The notes under the pieces were generated by a model. That model ran no database searches. It had not been told where the DNA came from and saw only the letters and a program-made list of their open reading frames with translations. Made by a program: the position numbers and the translations under genes. 64,000 bases of DNA, taken from NCBI RefSeq assembly GCF_000499385.1, contig NW_013651739.1, positions 34,096 through 98,095 on the forward strand, read 5' to 3'. The stretch is from Eimeria necatrix (Eukaryota; Apicomplexa; Conoidasida; Eucoccidiorida; Eimeriidae). Positions 45,301 to 56,978 of the stretch are shown here, piece by piece (the stretch's first letter is position 1; every line of letters starts with the position of its first letter).

Positions 45301-47690
45301 CTAACTTCGAACGCCTTCTCTCCTGGCCTGGGCATTCTCTCGCAACTCTGCTGCCACCAATTCGGTGCCACAGGGAACACAGCCCCTGCATTGCTACCAC
45401 GGAGCCTAGCTAGCTAGTTAGCTAGCTAGCTACACCCGCACAGCTACCAGGGCACCTAGCTAGCTAGCTAGCTAGGAGCTGTCTAGCGAAACTACCCGCC
45501 CAACAAACTCACCACCATGGTGCCATCAGGCTCTACCAAGTAGAGTCTGCCGTCGTAGCCGGGCAGGAGCCGCCGCATGCGGCCGGGCGACTCAACCTGT
45601 GGGGTTTCCGTTGCTGCTGCTGTTGCTGCTGCGCTCCCTGTGGGGATCAAGTTGCTGTCCACTGGTCCCGGTTCTGCAGCCCCGAGCACGACACAGTCAC
45701 TGCAGCCCTCTGCAGCAGGAGCTGCAGCAGCTGCTTTAGTTGCAGTCGCTGTACCTTCAGCAGCAAAAGGCATTGTGCTGTGGTCTGGCGGGTGCTGCAG
45801 TGGGCCTTGGGGCCTTGCAGCTGCCTCGGGGGCCTTTGAGGGTAGTACAATAGGGGGCGAAGAGAAGGCCGTGGATTCCATGCTAGTATTGCCGGGGCTG
45901 ACGGTGCTTCCTTTTGTGCTGCTGCTCCGGGTGGTCGTGCTGCTGCTGCTGCCGCTGCTGTTGTTGTTTGCAACGTATGCTGCTGCTAGGGGAGTCCCCA
46001 AGTGCCTCTGCCACTGAAATGCTCCTCCTGTAGACACCCTGAATATGTCTCCTGTGGTGGATAGCACAATGAGGCTCTCGGCTCCCGAAAGTGGCATTCC
46101 TGCTGCTTCACCCCTTGCGGTGCTGCTGCTTCTGCTGCTGTTGCTGCCATAGTCTACACGCTCCCTGCTGCTCGCGCTGCTGCTGCCGAGAGTGTCTGTG
46201 TCGGATGGCAACGAGGCTAAAGACAAAGTAGGGGAAGGCACTATCTCCTCCTCTTGGACGTAGTGCGCCCACTTCTGCTGCTGCTGCTGCTGCGGCCCAT
46301 ATGGCAGCAAGTCTTCGCTGGACTCCTCTCCGCTGCTGTTGCCCATTTCGGTCGTTTTCGCCTGCGGTGACAGAGCGCCGAAGGTAAAGCTTCTTGCTGC
46401 TGCTGCTTCTGCTTCTGCTGCCGCCCTCCCCTCTGCAGCACGGGGCGTCTCTGCTGCACTGGAGCCCGGCAGCGCGCCGAGTGCAGCAGCAGCTGCTGCA
46501 GAAGCAGCAGCAGCAGCAGCAAAACGCCCCCTGTGGTGGCGACCCTCTACAAAAACTGGCGACTGGTCTCGACGCCATTCTGTAGAGAGGGAAGGCCGTC
46601 TGCTGCTCCTGTTGCTGCTGCTACTGTTGCTTCGTTGGTTGTTACCGCTACTGCTACGGTGTCTACTGCTTTGAGAAGAGTGGCTAGGTCTGTTGCTGCT
46701 CGCCTTGCGGCTGCTGCTGCTCGCGCTGCGGCTGCTGCTGCTGTCTCCCTGCCTCTTGGCTTTTTTCTTGCTGACCCCCGGCGCTCTCCTGCGGCTGTTG
46801 TTGCTGCTGTTGCTGTGCGGTGTACGTACACCGCAACCCCGGGAGCGCCGTGACTTGCACTTGGAACCAAAAGGCAGAGAGAAACACCGCTCTCTCTGGG
46901 GGACCTGCTGTGGGGCCCCAGCTGCTTCTACGCAGCAAGCAGCAGCAGCAGCAGCTGCTGCTGCTGCTGGCGCTGCACAAGGCTCTCTAGAGACACACCT
47001 GGGGACACCAGCTGCTCCCGTGCTGCTGTCGCTCTGCTGTGCGTCCCAAGATCTGACGCCGCAGCAGAACGGTGAGCTTCCCTCTTGTTGCTGCAGCAGC
47101 AGCAAGAGCTGCTGCTGCTGCTGTAAGTCCGTTGTCACATCGGCAGAGAAGGACGCGGCGTCCACGAGATGCTGCATTGCCGCCTCATCTTGCTGCTGTG
47201 GCTGCTGCAGCAGCAGCTGCTGTAGGAAGTAGTGTTTCAGCTGCTGCTGCTGCTGTTGCTGCTGTAGCTGCTGCTCCTTCTTGCTGCGGCGGCCCCTGTT
47301 AAGGCCTTGGCTTTTGTAAGCCTTTGCTGCTCTGTGTCGTGCTGCTGCTCCTGACGGTGAGTCTGCAACAACAGCAGCATGACGTCGCCTTTCGGATACC
47401 TGCTGCTGCTGAAGGTGCTGGTTGTGTATCTGCTGCTCCTGCAGCAAGAGCAGCTGCTTCCGAAGTCGGGCGTTCAACCGCTGCTGCTGTTGCTGTTGCT
47501 GCTGCAGCTGCTGCAGCTGCTCCACTATCTGTTGTCGTTGCTCGTCCTGGTCTCGCTCCTGCTGCTGCAGCCGGAGACGTTCCTGCTGCAGCTGCTGCTG
47601 CTGATATTCCAACCGCTGCTGCTGCTGCCAGAGTTGCTGCCTCTGAATGGCGGCATCCACTGTGGGTGACGCAGGAGGACTCCTCATTGT

Positions 47691-47725
<35 letters not shown>

Positions 47726-48464
47726 ACGCACCTTCTGTCTGACTCTCGGCTGCGAAAGAAACCCGGCCAGCCCCATGGGTGCCATCACATCCTTCAATTT
47801 CGCTGCTGCTGCTGCTGCTGCAGTGCTGCTGCAGCCCCTCTTTGGGAGCTTCTGCGAATGTGTTCAAAACCGCTTCAGCGGCAGCCGCTGCTACGTCTGT
47901 CGCTGCTGCTGCTGCTGCTCCTGTGGCCAAGGGCGCCATCAAATGGCACACCAGAATAAGAAGCAGCAGCGGCAAATGACTCCAGAAGTGCAGCCGCTGA
48001 CACCCAGGCAGAGAGGCGCTGCTGCTGCTGCTGCTGCGGCGGCTGATGCAGCTGCTCTCGCTGCTGCTGCCGCGAGCTGCGTTTCTGCGTCTCCACGCCA
48101 CACTCCGACCGCCTACACCTGCTGAAGCTATTGAGGCTGTTCTTTTCAGTGAGGCTGCCGCTGCTGCTGCTTCCGCTGCTGCTGCTTCTGCTGCTGCTGC
48201 TTCCGCTGCTGCTGCAGTCTCTTGACAAGTTCGAGTATCAGGTTGGCCGCACCTGCAGAAGGCGCGAGAAGAGATCATCGCTCGACGGCCCCTCTCTCCG
48301 CCGCTGCAGCAGCAACAGCTGGTGTTGCTCACGCTGCTGCCGCAACATGCAGAAATTTTTGTGTCGGGCGCCGTGGATGCAGCAGCGAAACACCCTGGGC
48401 TACAACGGCTGCTGCTGCTGCTGCTGCTGCAGCCCGCTGTTACGACGGAGCGGCGGTACTGCAT
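36372..48464 (-). CDS. PERK-like eIF2-alpha kinase with lumenal sensor domain
   Basis: Type I membrane kinase expected to phosphorylate eIF2-alpha in ER stress. Twelve exons with continuous phase: 45513..48464, 44677..44852, 44096..44441, 41524..43983, 40869..41014, 40471..40735, 38942..40368, 38595..38702, 38189..38459, 37472..37651, 37112..37207, 36372..36752 (2935 residues). A hydrophobic anchor at about 161-181 is followed by poly-Gln/Ser/Ala, then propeller-like strands as in IRE1/PERK lumenal domains ([17 protein letters not shown] about 795; [14 protein letters not shown] at 984; [21 protein letters not shown]). A membrane helix lies at about 1435 ([16 protein letters not shown]). Kinase: [30 protein letters not shown], then a ~540-residue insert, [80 protein letters not shown]. 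The insert and [12 protein letters not shown] are typical of eIF2 kinases. Antisense ORFs are repeat artefacts. Confidence 0.88.
45267..45285. repeat. Telomere-like AAACCCT repeat in PERK-like gene intron 1
   Basis: Two to three AAACCCT units inside the intron 44853-45512 of the PERK-like gene. Confidence 0.8.
45402..45478. repeat. TAGC repeats in PERK-like gene intron 1
   Basis: Two clusters of tandem TAGC units next to the exon 1 donor of the PERK-like gene. More scattered copies lie at 45004-45105 in the same intron. Confidence 0.9.
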
Positions 48465-49593
48465 CGCATCCTTGCAGCGCAGCAGCAGCAACAGTCACGC
48501 CAAAGCCACTGTTGCTGCTGCTGAATTGGTTGCTGCTGCTGCTGTTCCTGCTGCGGCAGGTGCTGGGACCGTGAGGGATGAGGCGCCACGTTGAGCGGCG
48601 GCCTACAGCAGCGGAAGCAGTGCATGCAGGTGTCTGTACACCCCACACACCCTTCGCCTTGCTGCTACAAATGCTAGTGCTGCTGCAGGCGTTAATACTG
48701 TAGCTTCTCCTTCTAACCCCCTCTACGCAACGAAGCGGTTCATGGACACTGCTGCTGCGGGTGTGGAGTGTCCGTACATCAGCAGACGTTGTTGCGTCTT
48801 AAAAGACATCAGTAGCAGCAATTTCTGCTGCTGATGCAGCTGAAGATTGTCAGAAGAAACTCTCCGCATGCAGCTGCGGCAGCAGCAACAGCAGCAGCAC
48901 CAGACGCGGGCTGCTGCAGCGGCAGCGCAGAACGTGTATTGTTGCTACAGCTGCAGTGCAGAAGTGAAAATGATGGGACGAAAGACAAAATGTCACCGCT
49001 GAACGCACTCGTTGGAATTGCCCGTGTTGCCGCTGCTGCTTCTGCAGCGTCAGCACGGCGGCATGCCGCCGCCGAAACTGCAGTTTCAGCGGCGTCTGCT
49101 GCTGCAACCCGTATAATGAAGTTTACGAAATTCCTAGAAGCGTACCTCCCATTAAAATGTTCTTTATTTGATGAGAGCTGCTATATGGAGTTCTTGCCCT
49201 AGCTAATTCCATAGCAGCGGCACTGTTTTTGCCTCAGCTGCCTTCCTGCTTTGCCTGAGGAAGGTCCTGCTGCTCATGTGGTGGGGCTGCATGCGGCACG
49301 CGATGTAAGACCAGTTTTATTTGGAATACAGTCCTAAAGAAGAGTAGCGAATAGCGGCGAGACATGCTTTACTACCCAGGTAGAACTGTGGCAGCACCTG
49401 CTGCTGCAGCGCGGCGTGTTCGGTAGCATCGCAGCGCTCAGCTCAAATGTAGGGAATGTGGCTAGCGAAGCCGTTCCACCCTGTTGCAGCAGCGCAGAAG
49501 CGTCTGGCGCTTTCATAAGACTGCAGCAGGAGCTGGTGCTTCAGTATTCCCTGCCCGCAGCTTTCGCAGCAGCGCCAGCAGCAGCAAATACAA
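48465..49593. other. Divergent intergenic region between the PERK-like and helical-repeat genes
   Basis: Upstream of both flanking genes, so it should contain both promoters; no motif stands out. It is CAG/CTG-rich. A plus-strand frame at 48834-49202 ends with a mixed-composition stretch (MKFTKFLEAYLPLKCSLF) that may be an upstream exon or a small ORF; I cannot confirm it. Confidence 0.4.
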
Positions 49594-52500
49594 ATGCAGC
49601 GAGCAGTGCTCTCGCCCTGCAGAGGGCTGGGTGCCCTCGTGCATATACTGCGGCCCACCCGGTGTACTCCCCTCACATCAGCTAGCAAATGCAACGCCAG
49701 CGCCGCCTGCAGCGCCAGCAGCAGCAGCTGCTGCTCCAGCAGCTGGCGCAGCAGCTGCAGCAGCACATTTCACAGCTTCCCAGCCGCTGTGGCTGCCCGG
49801 CCTAATACTGCAGAAGCCCACCCCCCATGGCCCCAGTATGGCGCTGAGCTGTACCGACTTCAGCAAACTGTAAGCCGCCACGACTAAGACGGACTTAGTG
49901 AACTTAGAGTTCAGAATTACTGGTTTTTGGCGTTGAAACTGTTTCCCTTTTGCACATGACGCAGCTTGTGCGTAACTCGCTGCAGCATCCGCAGCAGCAA
50001 GGGCAGCAGCAGCTGCTGCTTCCAGTCCATCCTGGTTTTGCGGGGGAGTGGGGTGTCTGTACAGCGCAGCTTCTACTACCGCTTCCACAAACACGTTGGC
50101 TGCGGCCGCTTCTCTCGCTACAGAGAATTCTATATTCGTCCTCGATCTTTGGAATCGACTCAGAGGCTGAGGTTTAATTACAAACCAACTTTTTCTGCTG
50201 CCAAAGCCTCAGGCCTCAGGTGCCTTCGGTGGAGAAAAAGAGTTGCTGCTGCCACGGATCCGCAGCAGCTGCTTCACGTTATCGAAACATATAGGTCTGT
50301 CTACGCCGCTGCGGCGTTGCTGCTTCTGGGTTCCCTGCTGCTGCTGCTATGCGCCTGCTGCTGCTGCTGCTGCTGCTACTCGCCTGCTGCTGCTGCTGCT
50401 GCTCTGCCCCTTGATCTGCTGCAGCATGCACCTTGAGAGGTTCTGTGTCTTTGCGTTTTGCCTCTGCTGCTATTTGCGGTGTCTAGACACGTGCACCCTC
50501 GCAGCTGCTTCTTGCTGCTGTTGTCGCTCGAGCGCTTGGTGGCCTTGGGCGGCTGCGACCCTTCAGGTTTTCGTTTCCGCATTCTTTGCAGAGACATTAT
50601 CAAGGCAGCAAAGAGATTCCAAAGTCAGCCACTTGCTCTCGTTGCTGCTGCTGCTGCTGTCGGTCGCACTGATAATGCTGCGTCTGACGCCTCTTGCTGC
50701 TGCTGTGTTGCTGCTGCTGTGTTGCTGCTGCTGCTGGTGCTGCTACCTGCTGTTTCTCACTGGTCTGCTCGCTGTTGCGGTTAGCACTAAGGAGCTGGTG
50801 CAGAAGCAGTAGCATCAGCGCAGAAGCACCAGCGGCAGCAGGAAGAGCAGCTTGCCTGCAGCTGCAGCTGCAGCTGCTGCTGCTATTGCGGGCCTTAAAG
50901 GTAGACTTTGAGTGTCTACATTGTCCCAACTTCGGCTGACGGTTCTTGCTGCTGCTGCTGCTGCTGCAGACCTGCCACGGGTGTGCTGGCTGCTGGCCCA
51001 GCTGCGGGCCACAGCTGCAGTGGACAGGCTGTCGAGACACCTGAAGCCACAATTGCCGCTGCTGTACCCGCAGCAGCTGGTGACCGCAGCAGCAGCTCTA
51101 GGTACTGCCCGGCTGCAGCATAAGTCGCTTCTCAATGCTATTGCTGCTGCAGTGATGCCTTACCTTTCTGAAATATCCGCAGGGGATCTACTGAAGCTTC
51201 TCCAGGTGATCGGCTGGCTAAACTGCTGCTGCCGTCGCCGCTGTTGCATTTGCCTCTGCGGCTGCTATTTTTGCTGCTGCTGCGGCGGCGTGGGCATTTG
51301 CTGCAGTTCGTATTCATTTCATTTCTGCTGCAGGGGTATGCAGGGGCTCAGCTGCACCACTACGGCCTCATCGGCGCCATTTCTGCAGAGGTTCAAAGAC
51401 GAGTGCATGTTGCTGCAGCAGCTGCTGCTGAAGCAGCTGCCGCAGCTGCTTCTAGAGGTGCAAGGACGGCTGCTGAAGGCGGCAGCAGCAATGACAGCAG
51501 CAAAAGCAATGCAACTGGAGACTCTTTGCAGTGGGGTACAGAAGATACATGGATGCAAGAGGCATCGGGTGCAGCAGTGGCAGCAACGGAACCAGCAGCA
51601 GCCCCAGGACGCAAACGGCGGCAGCAGAACCAAATCACTGGAATAGTTCCCTCTATAGAGCAGCTTGTCGCATTCCGTGAGCCATATAAGACCCACCGCC
51701 GCACAAGCCAGGCCAGCCGCAGCTGCAGCATTTGAAGCATTAGTAGCAACATTACAAACAGCGCCAACCGTGATAACATGCGTGTCTTTTTGCTGCTTTC
51801 CCATGGTTGCTGCAGTTGAGTCGTTCACAGACCTCAAGTATAGAGATTGGTCATTTCTACAGCTCCTCAGCAGACAGCTGCAGGAAGCGTTAGAACAGGC
51901 TTCGCGTAGGTGCTTTTTCTGCCGCTGAATTCATTCGCTGCTTCACATTATTTCTCTCAGTGCTGCATTTCGTCTTTATGTCTTTTTTGTGACTCCGCTT
52001 TTGTCCTATCGCGCTCTGTGTGACCGTCCTCTTGTGTGCTTCTGGGGGTGTCTGTGGCCCCCTGCTTCGCCTGTCGCTTCGCCGGCTGCTGCTGCAGTAG
52101 CCTGTTGCTGCAGCTGCCTGCTGCTGCTGCTGCTGCATTATGTGCGCAGCTGACCGTGGTTTCTCCTTGGCGTCTCCAGCCTTGCTTGGTCGAGCCTTAG
52201 AAAGCCTCAGGCAGCTGAAAGCCAACGAGAAAGCCTTGCTGCTGGCTGTCCTGGATCACATGCACACACATTTACATGATTGCTGCCCCGCAAGGTAGGC
52301 TATTTCGTTTCGTGCCTGTTCCTCATGTCTTTTCAATTTGAGTGTACACCGCCATCGCTACTATTCTTTGCCCTTGGCGTCGGCTCTGTTCGTCTTGATT
52401 ACTTGCTTGTCACGTCAGTCCTGTTCACTTTTCTTCTGTGTTACCCTTTGTTATTCCATCTTTCCTGGACTTGGCGTCTTAGCGAAGTCGCGCCGTTTTC

Positions 52501-54552
52501 ATCTTCTGATACTGTTGCTGCTCCTGCTGCTGCTGCTGCTGCTACAGCTTGGCGTTGGTGGGCCGGTGCACTGCTGAGCAGCTTCCCCCTTGTTTGCCGC
52601 ACATAAGGGAGGTGAGCTTCCCTTCTACAGTTTCTGCCTTTCGCCGTTATTCCTCTTGTATCTGTCGCTCTGTTTTCTTTGCTGTAGAAGCAAGATACAT
52701 CAGTAGACAGATAATAGAGAGTACAAAGTGCTTATGTAACAAGCTCGGCTTTTGGTTTGTGTCTCTTGCAGAAGCACAAGGACTTCCTGTTGGTGCTGAG
52801 GGACATGTGTCCTGTGTTAGAGCTGGAGGAGGTGAGGCTACACCGTCGGCATATGCCCGCCCTTGGAACTATGTTCCGTCTCTTTTATCTATGTTCTTTT
52901 CATTTTCTAATCGGTGCACTGTCTCATGTTTGCGTCTTTGTTTTATCCACCTAGCATTTCGCTTTTGTGCGGTGACTGGCCCGTTTTTGTGTAATTCTCC
53001 GTGCCTGTTGGTGCCAATAAGTAAAAGAGCCTCAAATAGCACTAGTTGAAACCAGGCGGTTCCTCTGGTCAGTTTCCCTTAGCTGATTTCTGCTGCGGGC
53101 TGTGCTTGCCCAGGTTGTATCAGCTGCTGCCTTTGCTTCTACTGCCTGTGTCCGTCGTACCATCAAGGACGCGGTTTTCAAAGTGGGTCTTTGCCGCATT
53201 TGCTGCTACTGTGTACGGAGCTTCAGCTACCTTCCGTTGTCTGCTGCTGCTGTTGCCGAATGCGTCTATGTGCTCTTGCTTGGCAGTGTATTGTTTCCTT
53301 AGGGCCTGACAGAGAGAATCATGAGCCTGCAAGACACACCTGGAGGCCTGAGTGATGTTCCCTTGCTGGCTGAGGTAAGCCTTCGTGCTGCTGCTGCCGG
53401 TGTTTCTGGCTTCACTGCTGTTACTTTCGCTGCTTCACGAGCATTCATGCCTCGCTGCTTGAGCGCAGCTCTTCCGCTGCCGGAGTCCCGTTTCTCAGTT
53501 TTTTCGTCTGTTTCGTTTTGCTGCAGATACTGCTACGGCGGCAGCAGCTTTCGGCGGATACGTTTGATGTGCTGGCTCGTCTACTGCACAGGCACCTAGA
53601 TGTGATGGAGCCACAGGATCTGTCGCGTCTTTCTCGGTTTTTGGTTCGTCTATTAATTTAGCTATCTCCTGTTCCCATTGTGTAGCACCCGGGTGCTACT
53701 CTTGCGATTGTTTCGCTACCGCAGTTGGCACTCCTGCTGCAACAATTGGCACCCCTGCTGCGGGTGCTGCTGTTGCCATGACAGCTGCTGCTGGTGTATC
53801 TACTACTAACTCCTGGTGTTTTTCGCAACAATCGACGTAGGGACTCCTGCCGCTGCTGTTGCTTCTGCTGCAGCGGAATGCAAAGGCTGCCTCTTTGGAG
53901 TCTGAGACGCTGCTGAATGCGACGAGCCGTCGAGTTCTGCGTCTAACTAGTGTCTTCTCTCCTCCCGACCTGAAGGAGGCAGTCAATTGTCTTATGCAGG
54001 CGGGGCCCCCAGAAAGGCGATATGCTGTGCTACTGCAGCGAGCTGCTTCGACGGACAGGTAAAGCTTTGCAGCTATTTTGCTGCTGCAGAGCTGCTTTGC
54101 CTTATTGGGTTTTTCGCTCAGGCACCTCAGCAGCACAAACAGCCAATTGCGACGTATAGGTGTGACTCTGCAGGCGTGGCCGCGCGCCTGAAGATCTCCA
54201 GCAAGGAGAAGCAGCCGCAGCAGAAGCCGATGAAGACACAGTAAGTGTCAGTCCCAAGGACCTCGAGAACTCCCTACAGCGGCTGACCAACAGGCCAGGC
54301 GAGTTGCTGCTTGGTCGAGCAGCAGCTCGGGCTAGAGCAAAGGCTAAGGCAGCAGCAGCAGCTGCCGCTGCTCCTGAGAAGACGCCCAAGGAGGCAGGAG
54401 TACCTCCTAATGATGCTGCTGCACCCGCTGAGCCTGAGGAATCTGTTGCGCGGCGGCGGCACAGCCACCGGCAGCGGATCCTACAAGAGGAGGGCTGGGA
54501 CCTGCTGCACCGCCGCGTTGGGGCTATGCGAGATATGAAACAGTGGCTGTAG
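49594..54552 (+). CDS. Helical-repeat protein resembling apicomplexan HPR/FASTK-like organellar proteins
   Basis: Many small plus-strand exons. Supported: ..49869 (ends YGAELYRLQQT), 50065..50294 (ends PQQLLHVIETY), from 50505 (CFLLLLSLERLVALGG), 50970..51205 (LPRVCWLLAQLRATAA; YLSEISAGDLLKLLQ), from 51334 (LIGAISAEVQRRV), 51816..51909 (WSFLQLLSRQLQEALEQ), 52180..52294, 52548..52611, 52772..52831, 53303..53374, 53527..53643 (TFDVLARLLHRHLDVME), 53841..54058, 54174..54552 (stop after MRDMKQWL). The junctions 49869/50065, 50294/50505, 52294/52548, 52548-52772 and 53527 to the end keep phase. The pattern of ~40-residue helical pairs with LxxLxxL spacing resembles HPR/FASTK-type RNA-binding proteins of apicomplexan mitochondria or plastids. 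No RAP domain is visible. The 5' end and exons near 50.7 and 51.5-52.1 kb are unresolved. Confidence 0.58.
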
Positions 54553-56978
54553 CGGCAGCAGCTTCAGGAGATGCTGCAGCTGGGCCATCCACACCAATCG
54601 CCGCTGCTTCAGCAGCTGCTACTGCTGTAGTAACGGACTTAAGGAAGTGATAGAGTCCGTGGGGCTTGGATATTTCCCGTTTCCCGTTTGCCCCATTCCA
54701 GTTTTAGGCCGCATGTAACAGGCGCAAACTGAAACCGAGATGAGATTTTCAAATTTTGACGATATAGCGAGTATATAGAATAAACCTAGATACGCAAAAT
54801 TGAGCACCTACGTGCTTGCTTACTAATAGGCCTTCATAGCTGGACATGGCGACTATGCGCAGACAAGCACAAGCTAACATCTCTAGACACACTTACGAGT
54901 TCTTTTTAGTTTGATACGTGGAAGGTGCTCAAATCACAGCAGCACTAGCAGCAGGAGATTCCCGATTGCAGCATCTCCTCTTCTGCTAGCTACTGAGCAA
55001 CCCCACCGGCGCGATTCACCTTTGTTACTGAGTTTTGGTTGCCAGAGTTATCTGCGTCTGAACTGTACTTCTATTCACGAAATGTAGTAGTTCCTGTCCG
55101 GCTGGCGGACAGATTTTTCATCTTCCACATTCTTTGTCTCTTACGCCCTTTGCCTGTCTGTCTGTCCGGCGTTTACCTTTACACTTTCCTTTTCCATCAT
55201 TTACACGGTTGTTACGTGCAAGTATGGTTTGCAAGAATGCTGTTTGCTATGAGTGGCAGATAGTGAGACGCTGTTAAGGTTTGCTACCAGGGTATATGGT
55301 TGCCCTTCTACGGCTTGACATCCTAAGCATTTATTTGACGTACAAAAGACCTCAGGGTGCCTTTAGGCTTTCGTTGCTAGGGTGCTTTTGTGACCAGAGT
55401 TGAGAGTCTGAGAGTCCTGTCCTTGCTTTGCCATCTGAGGTAAGTTTTTCCCGCTGCTAACATTTTTCTTCCTCCGCTTATCTAATGTTCAAGTGCTTGT
55501 TTGCTTGCTTGCCTGAGAGCACCTCATCGCCAGCACTTTCCGTTCTGTTTGATTACCTCTGTTTGCCTGTATGGGACTGTCCCTGCAACACATAGAAATC
55601 TTCTTTATTGTCTTTCTTTTTGCATTAGCCGCTTATGTACGGATACCCCTCTTTCTGTCCCAGAGCCATGGATTGAAGCGCTCAGGGGCAAACGAATCAA
55701 TACGCAGCATTAGTTGTATTGCGGGGCTTTCGGCTCCCTAATGCAAGTAGTTACATATGGCGTGGAGTGCCTTCACGCGCAGGTATGCGTGCACGTGTGC
55801 ATCCATTTAAGCATCCTCTGAAACCTTTGTTATGGGACCTTTATGGCGCGCTCTCACCGCCTCCAGCCACTGAAGCTCTCTAAGCGAGCGGCCTACTCAG
55901 CTAGCTAAAGCCTCCAGCGGAGGCAGCCAAACAACAGCTAGCTACAGCAGCTTGCTACGGCTGAATGCAAGCCCATCTAAATGTTCCCCTGTGCTGACGG
56001 AGTACCAGGTGCGCACTGATTTAGGAAAGTGCCATATGACTGCTGTTTGCTGCTTCTGGCTGCTTGTACTGCTGCGGCTTTGAGTGATTGCTGTGAGTAT
56101 TTTGGCTCTTGCGCCTCCGTGTCTGCTTCTGTCTGCGCCCTGGCTGACGAACACTGAATGCAGCGCCGTGCAAAAGAGAGACTGAGACGCGCTACGTGGT
56201 TTTGTAAGTCAAGACAAAAGGGCAGCAACGCCTCAAGATGAAATGCTTTCTGGCCGGGGCCCTCTGAACTGCAGCGAAAAGCCAGCCGCCTGGTGGTTGG
56301 TGGCCGCAGCCCCAGCTCTTATTTCTTTCCTACGCCTGGTGCTACTCCTACAGCAACTGTAACAGCAGCAACAGCAGTTCAAGATGCTGCCGCAGCAGCT
56401 GCTTCGGGGGGAGTTGTGGTGCGGAGTGGGGCTGAGTGTTGGTCGGGTCGGTGTTGGGTTAGACTTGAAGGTCTCCTGTTTTTTTCCTTGACTTTTTATG
56501 TTTCTCCGAGAGTAAATCGTTTTGAATTCAAGGCATTTTACGCTGTCAAAGACGAACAGTACAGGAGGGCCTCAGCAGCCCGTTCTCTGGCTCTGTGTCC
56601 TGCCGTAGGCGGCCACAGACTCAGCAGCAGCAACACCCGGCGCTGCAACTACTGCTGCTGCGGCGGCGGCAGCAGGTGTCTTAGCACAGTTTATCACTTT
56701 GGCTGCTGTTTTTCCCGCCGTGCTCACCACAGAGACGCTACAGCGGCGGCGTCTCCTTTTGCCGACTGACGGAGACTGTTGCTGCTCCTGTTGCTGTTGC
56801 TGCTGCTGCTGCATCTGCTGCTGGCGGCCGTTGCCGCTTCCCATTCTGCATTTTCTCTCCTCAGGAGTCGCTCTGTCTTCTTGAGGCTCGCCCTGACTCC
56901 TCTGCCGGCAGCAGCGCCAGCAGCTAGAGCAGCGGCCCCAGCCACACCCAGCAGCCCTGCAGCAGCAGCAGCCTCACC
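54553..56978. other. Intergenic, mostly repeat-poor
   Basis: No supported gene. ORFs at 55039-55263 and 55501-55713 are pyrimidine-rich artefacts. CTG-rich DNA resumes at about 56.3 kb. A minus-strand frame at 56724-56999 has some mixed composition (KKTERLLRRENAEWEA), but it overlaps the promoter side of the next plus-strand gene and has no further support. Confidence 0.5.

Noticed and set aside
54160..54173. A GT-AG intron between 54159 and 54174 in the helical-repeat gene
   Set aside because: It would be only 14 bases. Splicing directly from 54058 to 54174 keeps phase and gives a sensible C-terminus.
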